Part shown: piece by piece, positions 1-8,622 of the stretch | Numbering within the stretch: position 1 is the stretch's first letter | Layout: each line of letters opens with the position of its first letter | Source: Chitinophagaceae bacterium | GTDB taxonomy: Bacteria; Bacteroidota; Bacteroidia; Chitinophagales; Chitinophagaceae | Length of the DNA: 64,000 nt | Reading direction: 5' to 3' | NCBI GenBank assembly: GCA_017853575.1 | Contig: JAFMJI010000007.1 | Span: forward strand, 42,432-106,431 | Made by a program: the position numbers and the translations under genes | The notes under the pieces: generated by a model | What the model saw: only the letters and a program-made list of their open reading frames with translations | What the model was told of the DNA's origin: nothing | The model's database searches: none

Positions 1-1
1 T

Positions 2-196
2 CCTTGTATCATGAATGCTGCAAATGAATTGGCTGTTTATGGTTTTTTAAAAAACAGGGTAGGTTTTCTGGACATGACGGAAGTAATTGAAAGAACCATG
101 GCTGAAATTCCTTTTATTGAACAGCCAAGTTTAGAAGACTACTTCAACTGTGATGCAGAGGCGAGGAACTTTGCAGCATCTTTAATAAATCTCTAG
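2..196 (+). CDS. dxr: 1-deoxy-D-xylulose 5-phosphate reductoisomerase, C-terminal end (partial)
   Basis: Only the last 64 codons are in the window; the reading frame is open from base 2 and stops with TAG at 194-196. The visible start reads PCIMNAANELAV, matching the conserved LNAANE-A motif of the DXR C-terminal region. The rest (EVIERTMAEIPF, LEDYFNCDAEAR) has the helical character of the DXR C-terminal domain. The enzyme makes 2-C-methyl-D-erythritol 4-phosphate, the committed MEP-pathway step, in the cytoplasm. It lies just upstream of rseP on the same strand, a frequent bacterial arrangement. A second MEP gene, ispE, occurs at 24187-25020. Only the catalytic-domain absence limits the call. 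Confidence 0.9.
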   Translation, partial: PCIMNAANELAVYGFLKNRVGFLDMTEVIERTMAEIPFIEQPSLEDYFNCDAEARNFAASLINL

Positions 197-233
197 CAGT
201 TAATTGGCTATTTTTGCAACCTAAATCTTGATC

Positions 234-1619
234 ATGTTGCCATTTGTTTTATTGGACATCAACTGGGGAGCTGTTGGGCTTCAGGCCGGCCAACTTGTAT
301 TAGCACTTTCTATTCTTGTCATCCTTCATGAATTTGGACATTTTCTTCCTGCAAAAATTTTTGGTTGCAGGGTTGAGAAGTTTTTTCTCTTTTTTGATCC
401 TTGGTTTTCCCTTGCAAAAAAGAAAATAGGGGGTACGCTTTATGGAATCGGTTGGCTCCCACTTGGAGGCTACGTGAAAATATCGGGCATGATCGATGAA
501 AGCATGGACAAGGAGCAAATGCAACAACCTGCTCAACCATGGGAATTCAGGAGCAAACCAGCATGGCAAAGATTAATCATCATGATCGGAGGTGTTACTG
601 TGAATGTGCTCCTTGCTTTTGTTATTTATGCAATGACACTTTTTGTTTGGGGAGACACCAAACTTCCAAATAAAAATCTAACCCACGGTGTTTGGGTGGT
701 TGATTCAATTGTAAATCAAATTGGACTTCAAACAGGGGATAAAATTCTTGCAGTAAACGATCAGCCAGTTCAATACTTTGATGATATGAACGCATCACTG
801 TTATTGGGTGATCACATGACAGTAGATCGTGATGGGCAACAATTGAAATTGCAAATACCCGTAAATTTTATTGAGAAAGTTGTTGAAAAAGGCAAGCGTA
901 CTATTTTACTTCTTCCCCGTATCCCTTGTGTAGTTGGTGAAGTTGGAAAGGGAACGCCAGCAGAAAAAAATGGACTCTTGGCAAAGGATCAGATTGTTGG
1001 AATTGATTCCATGAAAATTGATTTTTATGATCAATTGAAACCAACCATTCAACATCGAGCTGGCGATTCTATTCAACTGCATGTTTTGAGAGATGGTAAA
1101 ACGCTTGCTATTAATACTGTTATTAGCAAAGACACCTCCATAGGTTTCTTTCCATCTGTTCCAAGCATGGATGAGTTAAGTAAACAGGGCTTGTATACTT
1201 TTGAAACAAAACAGTACAGCTTTTTTGCTGCATTGCCTGCAGGTGTTTTGAAAGCCATTGATAAATTGGGTTTCTATATTACGCAGTTCAAAAAAATAGT
1301 GAACCCATCTACTGGGGCGTACAAGGGTGTAGGAGGATTTAAATCAATGGGATCGATTTTCCCAAAATATGGTTGGGATTGGGAAGCATTTTGGAATATT
1401 ACTGCATTTCTTTCCATCGCATTGGCATTTATGAATTTATTACCAATCCCTGCATTGGATGGTGGCCATGTACTCTTTACCCTATACGAAATGATTACCG
1501 GGAAAAAACCAAGCGACAAATTCCTTGAATATGCGCAGATTGTTGGAATGGTTATTCTATTCAGTTTAATGATCTATGCCAATGCAAACGATTGGCTGGG
1601 GTGGGGGAAGAAGTTTTAA
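234..1619 (+). CDS. rseP: RIP metalloprotease RseP (site-2 protease, peptidase M50)
   Basis: Inner-membrane zinc protease that performs intramembrane cleavage, typically of anti-sigma factors and leftover signal peptides. Counting from ATG 234, the zinc-binding HEFGH lies at residues 32-36 in the first membrane helix. One or two PDZ-like segments occupy about residues 150-300, and the third metal ligand region NLLPIPALDGGH is at about 401-412, followed by a last hydrophobic helix. The length (461 residues) is usual for Bacteroidetes RseP. An in-frame TTG at 228 would add two residues; the ATG is preferred. It starts 37 bp after dxr and may share its transcript. A heptamer repeat array begins just after the stop codon. 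Confidence 0.95.
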   Translation: MLPFVLLDINWGAVGLQAGQLVLALSILVILHEFGHFLPAKIFGCRVEKFFLFFDPWFSLAKKKIGGTLYGIGWLPLGGYVKISGMIDESMDKEQMQQPAQPWEFRSKPAWQRLIIMIGGVTVNVLLAFVIYAMTLFVWGDTKLPNKNLTHGVWVVDSIVNQIGLQTGDKILAVNDQPVQYFDDMNASLLLGDHMTVDRDGQQLKLQIPVNFIEKVVEKGKRTILLLPRIPCVVGEVGKGTPAEKNGLLAKDQIVGIDSMKIDFYDQLKPTIQHRAGDSIQLHVLRDGKTLAINTVISKDTSIGFFPSVPSMDELSKQGLYTFETKQYSFFAALPAGVLKAIDKLGFYITQFKKIVNPSTGAYKGVGGFKSMGSIFPKYGWDWEAFWNITAFLSIALAFMNLLPIPALDGGHVLFTLYEMITGKKPSDKFLEYAQIVGMVILFSLMIYANANDWLGWGKKF

Positions 1620-1626
1620 AAAGACT

Positions 1627-1697
1627 AGGGACGAGAGACGGGGGGACAAGATATAAAATTTACAGTTGACAGTTAGCAGTTAACTTTCAACCGTCAA
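1627..1697. repeat. Heptanucleotide array A (AGGGACG and AGTTRAC-type units)
   Basis: Lies in the 86-bp gap between the convergent genes rseP and trmN6. It can be cut into heptamers from 1627: AGGGACG, AGAGACG, GGGGGAC, two AT-rich units, then ACAGTTG, ACAGTTA, GCAGTTA, ACTTTCA, ACCGTCA in the same register. The second half (1664-1697) matches 23998-24031 at 28 of 34 positions by hand alignment, with no gap. TTGAC near 1667 and GTCAA at 1693-1697 could form a weak hairpin. Function unknown. Confidence 0.75.
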
Positions 1698-1705
1698 GTG
1701 AGTAC

Positions 1706-2419
1706 TTATAGATAAAGGTTGTAATCCTTCAAATACCTAATAAACGCATCAGTATATCGATCATTTTTGTCCTTGATGATGATTTCTTCTGTTTTTGCTT
1801 CTGAGTGATGCTTCATTGAAAAAGCATACATGATTCTGAAAGGATCATGGTGTGAAGATTGTTTTACAAAAACTTTATTTTTCAAATACATGCCATTTTT
1901 TAACGCAATTGAAATTGTTTCCTTGTCTCTATAGGCGGGTACTAATAAATAGAAAATGCCATCCTCAGTGATCATTTCAATTACTTTATTAAAAAGTACC
2001 CCAAGCGTTAGTTCGTCTCCGTGCCTTGCCAAATTAACAGATGATTGATCTGATTTCAATTGACCTTCATGAAATGGCGGGTTAGATAAAATGATATCAT
2101 ACTGAACTGTTGGATTAAATTGAATGATATCATTAAACACACATTTAATGCGATCTTTCCATGAAGAATTTTCAATATTCTGCTTCATTTGTTCGAAGCA
2201 GTTTTTTTCGATCTCGATGATGTCGATCTTGGTTTCATTTTTTTGCGCCAACATCAAACTCAAAAGCCCTGTACCACCTCCAATATCAAGTGTTTGTTTG
2301 GATGATAGGGATTGATTTGCTACCCATGCTCCAAATAAAGAGGCATCTGTTGTCACCTTCATGGCACAGTTGGATTGTTCGATCCTGAATTTTTTAAATT
2401 GAAAATAACTGTTGCCCAT
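1706..2419 (-). CDS. trmN6: tRNA1(Val) (adenine(37)-N6)-methyltransferase family protein
   Basis: Class I SAM-dependent methyltransferase of the YfiC/TrmN6 type, which methylates A37 of tRNA1(Val). From ATG 2419, the SAM-binding DIGGGTG is at residues 45-51 and the N6-adenine signature NPPF at 113-116 (IILSNPPFHEGQ). The N-terminal FRFK-like start and KVTTDASLFGAWV match the family. It has 237 residues, normal for the family. A TTG four codons upstream (2431) would overlap tsaD; ATG leaves a 2-nt gap after the tsaD stop, which suggests one transcript from the tsaD promoter. The substrate is inferred from family resemblance. Confidence 0.85.
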   Translation of the reverse strand: MGNSYFQFKKFRIEQSNCAMKVTTDASLFGAWVANQSLSSKQTLDIGGGTGLLSLMLAQKNETKIDIIEIEKNCFEQMKQNIENSSWKDRIKCVFNDIIQFNPTVQYDIILSNPPFHEGQLKSDQSSVNLARHGDELTLGVLFNKVIEMITEDGIFYLLVPAYRDKETISIALKNGMYLKNKVFVKQSSHHDPFRIMYAFSMKHHSEAKTEEIIIKDKNDRYTDAFIRYLKDYNLYL

Positions 2420-2421
2420 GA

Positions 2422-3438
2422 TCAATCCCAACTGGCCCTTGCACTTGCAGAAACTTCCAGTGTGGAAGAATCTCCTTTTAAAAATTTATGATACCCTGTC
2501 ATTGCAATCATGGCTGCATTGTCTGTACAAAATTCAAAACTTGGAATATGAATCTTCCAGCCATATTTTTTTCCGAAATCTGTAAGTGATTTACGGAGAC
2601 CTTTATTCGCAGAAACACCACCTGCTATGCAGATCTCTTTAATTCCAGTTTCCATGCTTCCCTTCTTTAACTTATGAAGTAGAATACTGATGATGGTATG
2701 TTGAATGGAGGCACAAAGGTCATGCAAATTTTTCTGAATGAAGTCTGGGTCTTCCTTCAAATGCTTTTGAAGAAAATATAAAATAGATGTTTTAACACCA
2801 CTGAAACTAAAATTCAATCCCTCAATCTGAGGCTCAGGAAAATGAAATGCATTGGGATTCCCCTCAGCTGCATATTTATCAATCAATGGTCCACCTGGGT
2901 ATGGAAGCCCTAATAATTTGGCAGATTTATCAAACGCTTCACCTGCGGCATCGTCCAATGTTTCACCCAGTATTTCCATGTTAAGTGGGTCTTTGCACAA
3001 AACAATTTGCGTATGACCACCACTGACAGTTAAACATAAAAATGGAAAGGACGGAGCTGGATCCTCTATCAGGTTAGATAAAATATGCGCTTGCATATGA
3101 TGAACTGATATCAATGGAATATCAAGACTCAATGAAAGAGATTTTGCAAAGCTTGTTCCAACCAGTAATGCGCCAATTAAACCTGGAGCCTGCGTAAAAG
3201 CTACTGCATCAAGTTGTTTTAATTCAACTGCTGCTTTTTTAAGGGCCTCATCAACCACAGGTACAATGTGCTGCATATGAGCCCTGCTCGCAAGTTCTGG
3301 AACGACTCCGCCATATTGAACATGTACTTCCTGAGAGGCAATGATATTGGAGAGAATTTTACCATCCTTGCAAACTGCCGCAGATGTTTCATCACACGAT
3401 GACTCAATCCCAAGAATGATGATTCCTTCACTTTTCAT
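2422..3438 (-). CDS. tsaD: tRNA N6-adenosine threonylcarbamoyltransferase TsaD
   Basis: Transfers the threonylcarbamoyl group to A37 of ANN-decoding tRNAs (t6A synthesis), with TsaB and TsaE. From ATG 3438 (338 residues), GIESSCDETSAAV lies at 10-22 and the metal-binding HHMQAH at 113-118 (ligands H114 and H118). SGGHTQIV, GGPLIDKYA, and the C-terminal CTDNAAMIA follow, all diagnostic of the ASKHA-fold Kae1/TsaD family. An in-frame TTG at 3453 exists, but it falls upstream of a perfect -7 box (3443-3450), so the ATG is chosen. That box leaves only four nucleotides before the ATG, so the message may be leaderless. trmN6 follows directly. Confidence 0.96.
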   Translation of the reverse strand: MKSEGIIILGIESSCDETSAAVCKDGKILSNIIASQEVHVQYGGVVPELASRAHMQHIVPVVDEALKKAAVELKQLDAVAFTQAPGLIGALLVGTSFAKSLSLSLDIPLISVHHMQAHILSNLIEDPAPSFPFLCLTVSGGHTQIVLCKDPLNMEILGETLDDAAGEAFDKSAKLLGLPYPGGPLIDKYAAEGNPNAFHFPEPQIEGLNFSFSGVKTSILYFLQKHLKEDPDFIQKNLHDLCASIQHTIISILLHKLKKGSMETGIKEICIAGGVSANKGLRKSLTDFGKKYGWKIHIPSFEFCTDNAAMIAMTGYHKFLKGDSSTLEVSASARASWD

Positions 3439-3442
3439 ACCG

Positions 3443-3450
3443 CAAAGGTA
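3443..3450 (-). promoter_or_regulatory. -7 promoter box of tsaD (TACCTTTG)
   Basis: A perfect match on the minus strand to the Bacteroidetes primary-sigma -7 box TAnnTTTG. Four nucleotides separate it from the tsaD ATG, so the transcription start should fall at or next to the start codon. No clear -33 TTG is seen. Confidence 0.6.
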
Positions 3451-3471
3451 CAATGGAATAAAATGAGTTGC

Positions 3472-4722
3472 TTATTTGGATCTTATCGCTACAACCGGAT
3501 CCATTTTGGATGCAATCATTGCAGGAATGATGCCTGCCAGCATTCCAATTGCAATACATATAAAAATAGCGAGACCTAAGATTTGTGTAGAAACAAAGAT
3601 GGGAAAATTGAAGGCAGAGCTGAGTAATTGAGCAAGAACGACGACCAATATGATTCCGATCAATCCTCCGATGATGCATATAAGGGCACTCTCAAGCAGA
3701 AATTCCATTAAAATGGTTCCACGTTTTGCACCTATAGCTTTTTTAAGTCCGATGATGGGTGTACGTTCTTTAACTGTAACAAACATGATGTTGGCAATTC
3801 CAAACGCTCCAACAATCAAGCTAAGTAATCCTATCAGCCATCCTCCTAAATTCACACTTCCGAACAATTGAGATGTATTCTTGCTGAAATCACTAATGGC
3901 GTTCAAAGCAAAATCATCTTCTTCAGTGGGGCCAAGTCTTCTAATAGACCTCATCGCACCCTTCAATTCATCCTTTAAAGCATCACTGCTCATTCCCTCC
4001 GGACCAGCAATGATAATTTTTGGATTGTTCCATCTTTCATTGAACAGCATCTGTCTCATGAACTTATAGGAAAGTACAATGCTCTTATCAAATTGCCATC
4101 CATCAATAAAACTCTTTCCTTGTTTTTTAATAACACCAATGATGATGGCTTTTTTATTTCTGAGACCTACTTCTTTTCCGACGGCTTTTTCAGCTTTTCC
4201 AAAAAGCATTTCCGCATTTTCATATCCTATAACAATGTTAGGAGTTCCAAAATCAAAATCCATTTGATTGAGGTATCGGCCATAAGCAATTTCTACAGGT
4301 TGAATTTTTTCAAATTCATCTGTGATGCCATGATAGTTGATGCCATCCAATTTATCATTGTCGTGTTGAATAAAGGATTGTGTGGTGAAACTGAAAACTG
4401 CAGCAATCTTGGCGTTTATTTTTTCTTTGATGAGCTTCATTTCAGCCAACTTAGGACTTGGTCTGTTTACATATTTCCACCAGGGATATTCTGCGCCGCC
4501 TTGGTAATCCCACTTGTCAATATAAATCGTATTCGTTCCCAATGACTTGATGCCATCCTGAATATTTTTTTCAAGACTGTTCACAGTGGAAAGTACACCA
4601 ATGATGCAAAAAATTCCAATGGTAACTCCAAAGAGAGAAAGGAATGTACGTAGCTTGTTTTTGGTCAGTTCCTGCACTGCCAACTTGAGGGTTGTCCATA
4701 CAATCTCTAGGTTCTTTCTCAT
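3472..4722 (-). CDS. ABC transporter permease, MacB/FtsX family
   Basis: Integral membrane subunit of a MacB-type ABC exporter. It has 416 residues with the standard layout: an N-terminal helix (about 20-42, TFLSLFGVTIGIFCIIGVLSTV), a large periplasmic MacB_PCD domain (about 45-280), and three C-terminal helices with the FtsX signature (VGAFGIANIMFVTVKERTPIIGLKKAIGAKR near 305-340). Such permeases need a cytoplasmic ATPase, but no ATP-binding gene is adjacent: tsaD and prfC flank it. The substrate is unknown. The start at ATG 4722 is only four nucleotides from a perfect TAATTTTG box, so this message is also probably leaderless. Confidence 0.88.
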   Translation of the reverse strand: MRKNLEIVWTTLKLAVQELTKNKLRTFLSLFGVTIGIFCIIGVLSTVNSLEKNIQDGIKSLGTNTIYIDKWDYQGGAEYPWWKYVNRPSPKLAEMKLIKEKINAKIAAVFSFTTQSFIQHDNDKLDGINYHGITDEFEKIQPVEIAYGRYLNQMDFDFGTPNIVIGYENAEMLFGKAEKAVGKEVGLRNKKAIIIGVIKKQGKSFIDGWQFDKSIVLSYKFMRQMLFNERWNNPKIIIAGPEGMSSDALKDELKGAMRSIRRLGPTEEDDFALNAISDFSKNTSQLFGSVNLGGWLIGLLSLIVGAFGIANIMFVTVKERTPIIGLKKAIGAKRGTILMEFLLESALICIIGGLIGIILVVVLAQLLSSAFNFPIFVSTQILGLAIFICIAIGMLAGIIPAMIASKMDPVVAIRSK

Positions 4723-4726
4723 AGTA

Positions 4727-4734
4727 CAAAATTA
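4727..4734 (-). promoter_or_regulatory. -7 promoter box of the ABC permease (TAATTTTG)
   Basis: Perfect TAnnTTTG on the minus strand, followed by TACT and then the ATG of the permease gene. The spacing is the same as at tsaD and predicts a leaderless mRNA. Confidence 0.55.
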
Positions 4735-4806
4735 ACTCTTAGAAGTAAGACGGGTTTTAAAAATTTGGTGAAGGGGAAATCTCGATGACGAACGGGCAAC
4801 TTGATG

Positions 4807-4814
4807 TACATTTG
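4807..4814 (+). promoter_or_regulatory. -7 promoter box of prfC (TACATTTG)
   Basis: Perfect TAnnTTTG box 14 nt before the prfC ATG, predicting a leader of about ten nucleotides. No convincing -33 TTG at the usual distance. Confidence 0.55.
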
Positions 4815-4828
4815 CGCCCATTGAATCC

Positions 4829-6415
4829 ATGAAATACGACAACGAAATACGAAAACGCAGAACTTTTGCAATTATCTCTCACCCAGATGCTGGTAAGACA
4901 ACACTCACCGAGAAATTTCTTCTTTTCGGTGGTGCCATACAAACCGCTGGTGCGGTGAAGAGCAATAAAATCAAAAAGCATGCTACAAGCGACTTCATGG
5001 AGATCGAACGTCAGCGTGGTATCAGTGTGGCTACCTCTGTTATGACTTTTGAGTACAAAGGGATGTTGATCAATCTCCTTGATACACCCGGTCACAAAGA
5101 TTTTGCTGAGGACACTTATAGAACACTTACAGCAGTTGATAGTGTTGTGTTGGTGGTGGATGGCGTAAAAGGGGTAGAGGAGCAAACCAGAAAGTTGATG
5201 GAAGTGTGCAGGATGCGTGATACTCCAGTCATTGTATTTATTAATAAGTTGGACCGTGATGGCAAGAATCCCTTTGATTTGTTGGATGAAATTGAAAAGG
5301 AATTGCGTATTCATCTCCATCCATTGAGTTGGCCCATCAATATGGGAAAGGATTTCAAGGGTGTATACAGTTTATTTGACAAAAGTCTCTTGCTTTTCAA
5401 TGCCAATCAAAAAGCGACAGAGGAAGACAGTGTGCAGATTGACAATTTAGCTGATCCTAATCTGGATGACCTGGTGGGAGAAAAAGATGCTGCTCAACTT
5501 CGAGAAGATGCTACTTTGATTGAAGGGGTGTATGGTGATTTTGACAATGATGCTTATTTAAAAGGACAAACAGCACCGGTATTTTTTGGAAGTGCAATTA
5601 ATAATTTCGGTGTGAAAGAATTGCTGGATACATTTATCAGAATTTCTCCTGAACCCAGAAGCAGGGAAACTACTGCAAGGGTTATTGATGTGCATGAAGA
5701 TAAATTCAGCGGGTTCGTTTTCAAGATCCATGCAAATCTCGATCCCAAGCATCGTGATCGAATTGCTTTTTTGCGGGTTTGTTCAGGCAAGTTTGAACGC
5801 AATAAATTTTATCATCACGTTCGATTAGACAAAGATGTTCGATTCAGCAATCCCTATAGCTTTCTGGCAAGAGATAAAGATGTGATCGAAGAAGCCTATC
5901 CCGGGGATGTGATTGGTTTATTTGATACCGGGAATTTCAAAATAGGAGATACCCTTACAGAAGGGGAAGATTATTATTATTCAGGCATTCCAAGTTTCTC
6001 TCCTGAGATCTTCAAAGAGGTGATAAACAAGGATCCCATGAAGACAAAGCAGCTTGAAAAAGGCTTGAATCAACTTACAGATGAAGGTGTGGCTCAATTG
6101 TTTACGCAACATAATGGAAATCGAAAAATTATAGGATGTGTAGGAGATCTTCAGTTTGAAGTAATCCAATATCGATTGTTGCAGGAGTATGGCGCATCTG
6201 TTCAATTCAATACATTGCCCTTCTATAAAGCCTGCTGGTTGACAGCTGAAAACAGGTCAAAATTAGATGAATTCACCCGTTTCAAAACAGGCAATATTGT
6301 TACTGATAAAGATGGGCACTTGGTTTACTTGGCTCAGAGTGAATGGTTCTTAAACACAGAGATTGCTAATAATCCGGAGATTCAGTTTCATTTTAGTTCG
6401 GAAATCCACAAGTAG
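4829..6415 (+). CDS. prfC: Peptide chain release factor 3
   Basis: Ribosome-associated GTPase that removes RF1/RF2 after termination. It has 528 residues, as in the family. The P-loop is HPDAGKTT (18-25), switch II is DTPGHKDF (85-92), and the guanine-specificity motif is NKLD (139-142); an EF-Tu-like domain 2 and the RF3 C-terminal domain ([14 protein letters not shown]) follow. The last codon is directly followed by TAG, and this stop codon belongs to the first unit of a heptamer repeat array (shared 15-mer with the end of glnS). The gene is transcribed alone from TACATTTG at 4807-4814 and converges with purB. Confidence 0.97.
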   Translation: MKYDNEIRKRRTFAIISHPDAGKTTLTEKFLLFGGAIQTAGAVKSNKIKKHATSDFMEIERQRGISVATSVMTFEYKGMLINLLDTPGHKDFAEDTYRTLTAVDSVVLVVDGVKGVEEQTRKLMEVCRMRDTPVIVFINKLDRDGKNPFDLLDEIEKELRIHLHPLSWPINMGKDFKGVYSLFDKSLLLFNANQKATEEDSVQIDNLADPNLDDLVGEKDAAQLREDATLIEGVYGDFDNDAYLKGQTAPVFFGSAINNFGVKELLDTFIRISPEPRSRETTARVIDVHEDKFSGFVFKIHANLDPKHRDRIAFLRVCSGKFERNKFYHHVRLDKDVRFSNPYSFLARDKDVIEEAYPGDVIGLFDTGNFKIGDTLTEGEDYYYSGIPSFSPEIFKEVINKDPMKTKQLEKGLNQLTDEGVAQLFTQHNGNRKIIGCVGDLQFEVIQYRLLQEYGASVQFNTLPFYKACWLTAENRSKLDEFTRFKTGNIVTDKDGHLVYLAQSEWFLNTEIANNPEIQFHFSSEIHK

Positions 6416-6504
6416 TTCTAAGTTCTAAGTTGTAGTGGTTGTAATTGTTGTAGTAGTTGTCCTTGTTGTCTCCCTTTTCCCTCGTCCCTCGTCCCTTGTC
6501 CCTT
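6410..6504. repeat. Heptanucleotide array B (AGTTCTA and GTCCCTY units)
   Basis: Fills the gap between the convergent genes prfC and purB. Starting at 6414 it reads AGTTCTA, AGTTCTA, AGTTGTA, a TTG-rich middle, and then GTCCCTC, GTCCCTT, GTCCCTT ending at 6504. The two recognisable ends are exactly 70 nt apart, so they are in one 7-bp register. Bases 6410-6435 match the reverse complement of 21029-21054 at 24 of 26 positions. The array includes the prfC stop codon and ends at the purB stop codon. Confidence 0.8.
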
Positions 6505-7839
6505 TTATATCCCTGTATAATTAAACGGACTAATCCCCTTCAACTCCTTCTTAACGGAAGCTTTGACTTTGAGTTTGTTGATGAACTGATGAATAGCTTT
6601 TTTATCAATTGATGCTTTGCCTCTTGTGAGTTCTTTTAGTGCCTCATAAGGCTGAGGATAGTTTTCTCTTCTTAAAATGGTTTGAATGGCCTCTGCTACC
6701 ACAGCCCAGTTTTTATCGAGGTCGGCTTTGATGGCATCTTCATTGAGTAGTAATTTACTTAGGCCTTTGTTGATTGAATTTAGTGAAATCATGGTATGTG
6801 CAATAGGCACACCAATATTTCGTATGGCAGTAGAATCAGTTAGATCTCTTTGGAGTCGGGATACAGGAAGTTTTGCAGAAAGGTGTTCAAGCAGTGCATT
6901 TGCGATACCGAGGTTGCCTTCTGCATTTTCAAAATCAATCGGATTTACTTTATGCGGCATGGCGGATGATCCGACTTCCCCTTTTCTGGTCTTCTGGCGG
7001 AAGTATTCCATTGAAATATAAGTCCAGATATCTCGACATAAATCAATCAAAATAGTATTGATTCTTTTGATGCCATCAAAATGAGCAGCCAGGTGATCAT
7101 AATGTTCAATTTGCGTAGTGTATTGTTGGCGTTGGAGTCCGAGTCTTTCTGCACAAAACGTATTTCCGAATTTAATCCAGTTGATTTTAGGGTATGCTAC
7201 ATGGTGTGCATTGAAATTTCCTGTTGCTCCACCAAATTTGCATGAGTAGGGTATTTGGTTCATTAAAGACATCTGATCTTCAAGTCTCTCGACAAAAACC
7301 ATGATTTCTTTACCTAGTTTGGTTGGAGATGCAGGTTGACCATGTGTTCTTGCTAGCATGGATATATTTTTCCATGACTTGGCCAGTTCTCTCAGTCGAA
7401 TGATCAGATTGCTTATCGCTGGGTAGTATTCATTTTCAAGTGCTTCTTTCCACATCAAAGGAATTGCAGTGTTGTTGACATCTTGAGAGGTAAGTCCAAA
7501 ATGAACATATTCTTTTAGATGACCAAGTGAAAGAGCATCCAATTCTTTTTTCATGTAGTACTCAAGTGCCTTCACATCGTGGTTGGTGACTTTTTCTAAA
7601 TTTTTTATTTCACTAGCCGTTTCGTTGTTGAATTCCATGTAAACGGATTTCATTTTATTGGCCTTTGAAGAGGGTAGATGAAAGATCTTTTCATTGGAGA
7701 GTGCTATGAAATATTCTGTTTCCACTCTCAGGCGATATTGCATCAGGGCGAACTCTGAAAAATAGGCAGCCAGTGTTTCAACTTGTGATCTATAGCGTCC
7801 GTCGATAGGGGATATTGCTGAGAGTGTATGAAGTTCCAT
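6505..7839 (-). CDS. purB: Adenylosuccinate lyase
   Basis: Purine biosynthesis enzyme of the fumarase/aspartase superfamily. It cleaves SAICAR to AICAR plus fumarate and adenylosuccinate to AMP plus fumarate. It has 444 residues of the E. coli-like class. ARTHGQPA places a catalytic His at 166, and the superfamily signature SSAMPHKVNP is at 291-300, continuing IDFENAEGN. The gene begins with ATG 7839 and is divergent from mqnA; its TAATTTTG box (7869-7876) faces the mqnA box. Its stop codon touches the repeat array of the prfC-purB gap. Confidence 0.97.
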   Translation of the reverse strand: MELHTLSAISPIDGRYRSQVETLAAYFSEFALMQYRLRVETEYFIALSNEKIFHLPSSKANKMKSVYMEFNNETASEIKNLEKVTNHDVKALEYYMKKELDALSLGHLKEYVHFGLTSQDVNNTAIPLMWKEALENEYYPAISNLIIRLRELAKSWKNISMLARTHGQPASPTKLGKEIMVFVERLEDQMSLMNQIPYSCKFGGATGNFNAHHVAYPKINWIKFGNTFCAERLGLQRQQYTTQIEHYDHLAAHFDGIKRINTILIDLCRDIWTYISMEYFRQKTRKGEVGSSAMPHKVNPIDFENAEGNLGIANALLEHLSAKLPVSRLQRDLTDSTAIRNIGVPIAHTMISLNSINKGLSKLLLNEDAIKADLDKNWAVVAEAIQTILRRENYPQPYEALKELTRGKASIDKKAIHQFINKLKVKASVKKELKGISPFNYTGI

Positions 7840-7857
7840 GAAGATCTTGAATTGGTG

Positions 7858-7865
7858 TAACTTTG
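7858..7865 (+). promoter_or_regulatory. -7 promoter box of mqnA (TAACTTTG)
   Basis: Perfect TAnnTTTG on the plus strand, about 20 nt before the mqnA start. It is separated by only three bases (CAG) from the oppositely oriented purB box, so the two start sites overlap. Confidence 0.6.
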
Positions 7866-7868
7866 CAG

Positions 7869-7876
7869 CAAAATTA
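7869..7876 (-). promoter_or_regulatory. -7 promoter box of purB (TAATTTTG)
   Basis: Perfect TAnnTTTG on the minus strand, 29 nt before the purB ATG. Each promoter must transcribe through the other box. Confidence 0.55.
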
Positions 7877-7887
7877 CGTCAATATTG

Positions 7888-8622
7888 GTGGAAAGGAAAA
7901 TCAGGATTGGGGCCGTTAGTTACTTGAATACCAAGCCTTTCATTTACGGGTTAGAGAACAGTCCGATTAAGGATGAGATTGAACTTATATTGGACTATCC
8001 TTCAAATTTGGTAGAGCTTCTCAAAAAGGGAGAGATTGATATTGGATTGGTGCCAGTAGGCGCGTTACCTAGTTTGGGTGAATATCATATTGTTTCGGAT
8101 TATTGTATTGGTACAGATGGAGAAGTTGCTTCTGTAGCTGTTTTCAGTGAAGTACCGATGGAGGAGATTGAAGAAGTGTATTTGGATTATCAGTCCAGGA
8201 CATCTGTCTTGTTATGTAAGTTGTTGTTTGAAAAACACTGGAAAAAGCAAGTAAAGTTCATCCCAGCCGAAGATGAATCCTACATTGAAAAGATCAAAGG
8301 CAAAACAGCAGGGTTGATCATTGGTGATCGAGCCCTGATGCATCGTGCTAAATTTCCTTACATCTATGACCTGGGCTTGGGTTGGAAGCAGATGACCGGC
8401 CTGCCATTTGTCTTTGCGGTGTGGGTGAGTTTGAGGAAATTAGATCCTTCTTTTGAAGTTAAATTTAATCAGTCACTAGTAAAAGGTATTACTGAATATG
8501 ACTTAACAAATATGTCAAATTTTAAATCGTACGACGTTCATACATATATCACTCAGAATTTGAGCTATGAATTAAATAACCTCAAAAAAAGAGGATTGGA
8601 ATATTTTATTTCGAATCTCTGA
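7888..8622 (+). CDS. mqnA: Chorismate dehydratase MqnA (futalosine menaquinone pathway)
   Basis: Converts chorismate to 3-enolpyruvyl-benzoate, the first step of the futalosine route to menaquinone. It has 244 residues in the periplasmic-binding-protein fold typical of MqnA. The N-terminal RIGAVSYLNTKPFIYGL is diagnostic, followed by LPSLGEY and the C-terminal WVSLRKL region. There is no ATG in range: GTG 7888 is taken, with TTG 7885 one codon upstream. The promoter box is at 7858-7865. The partner enzyme MqnE is encoded 33 kb away (40523-41641). The last 17 bp overlap the convergent FkbM-type methyltransferase gene. Confidence 0.92.
   Translation: MERKIRIGAVSYLNTKPFIYGLENSPIKDEIELILDYPSNLVELLKKGEIDIGLVPVGALPSLGEYHIVSDYCIGTDGEVASVAVFSEVPMEEIEEVYLDYQSRTSVLLCKLLFEKHWKKQVKFIPAEDESYIEKIKGKTAGLIIGDRALMHRAKFPYIYDLGLGWKQMTGLPFVFAVWVSLRKLDPSFEVKFNQSLVKGITEYDLTNMSNFKSYDVHTYITQNLSYELNNLKKRGLEYFISNL

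Noticed and set aside
1620..1705. Heptamer arrays as CRISPR
   Set aside because: Units are only 7 bp with no spacers of constant length and no cas genes anywhere in the window.
4093..4545. 150-codon open frame antisense to the MacB-type permease
   Set aside because: Lies fully within a clear conserved gene on the other strand; composition is that of a reverse-complement shadow.
4757..5320. 187-codon open frame opposite the prfC N-terminus
   Set aside because: Covers the prfC promoter and GTPase domain; no family resemblance.
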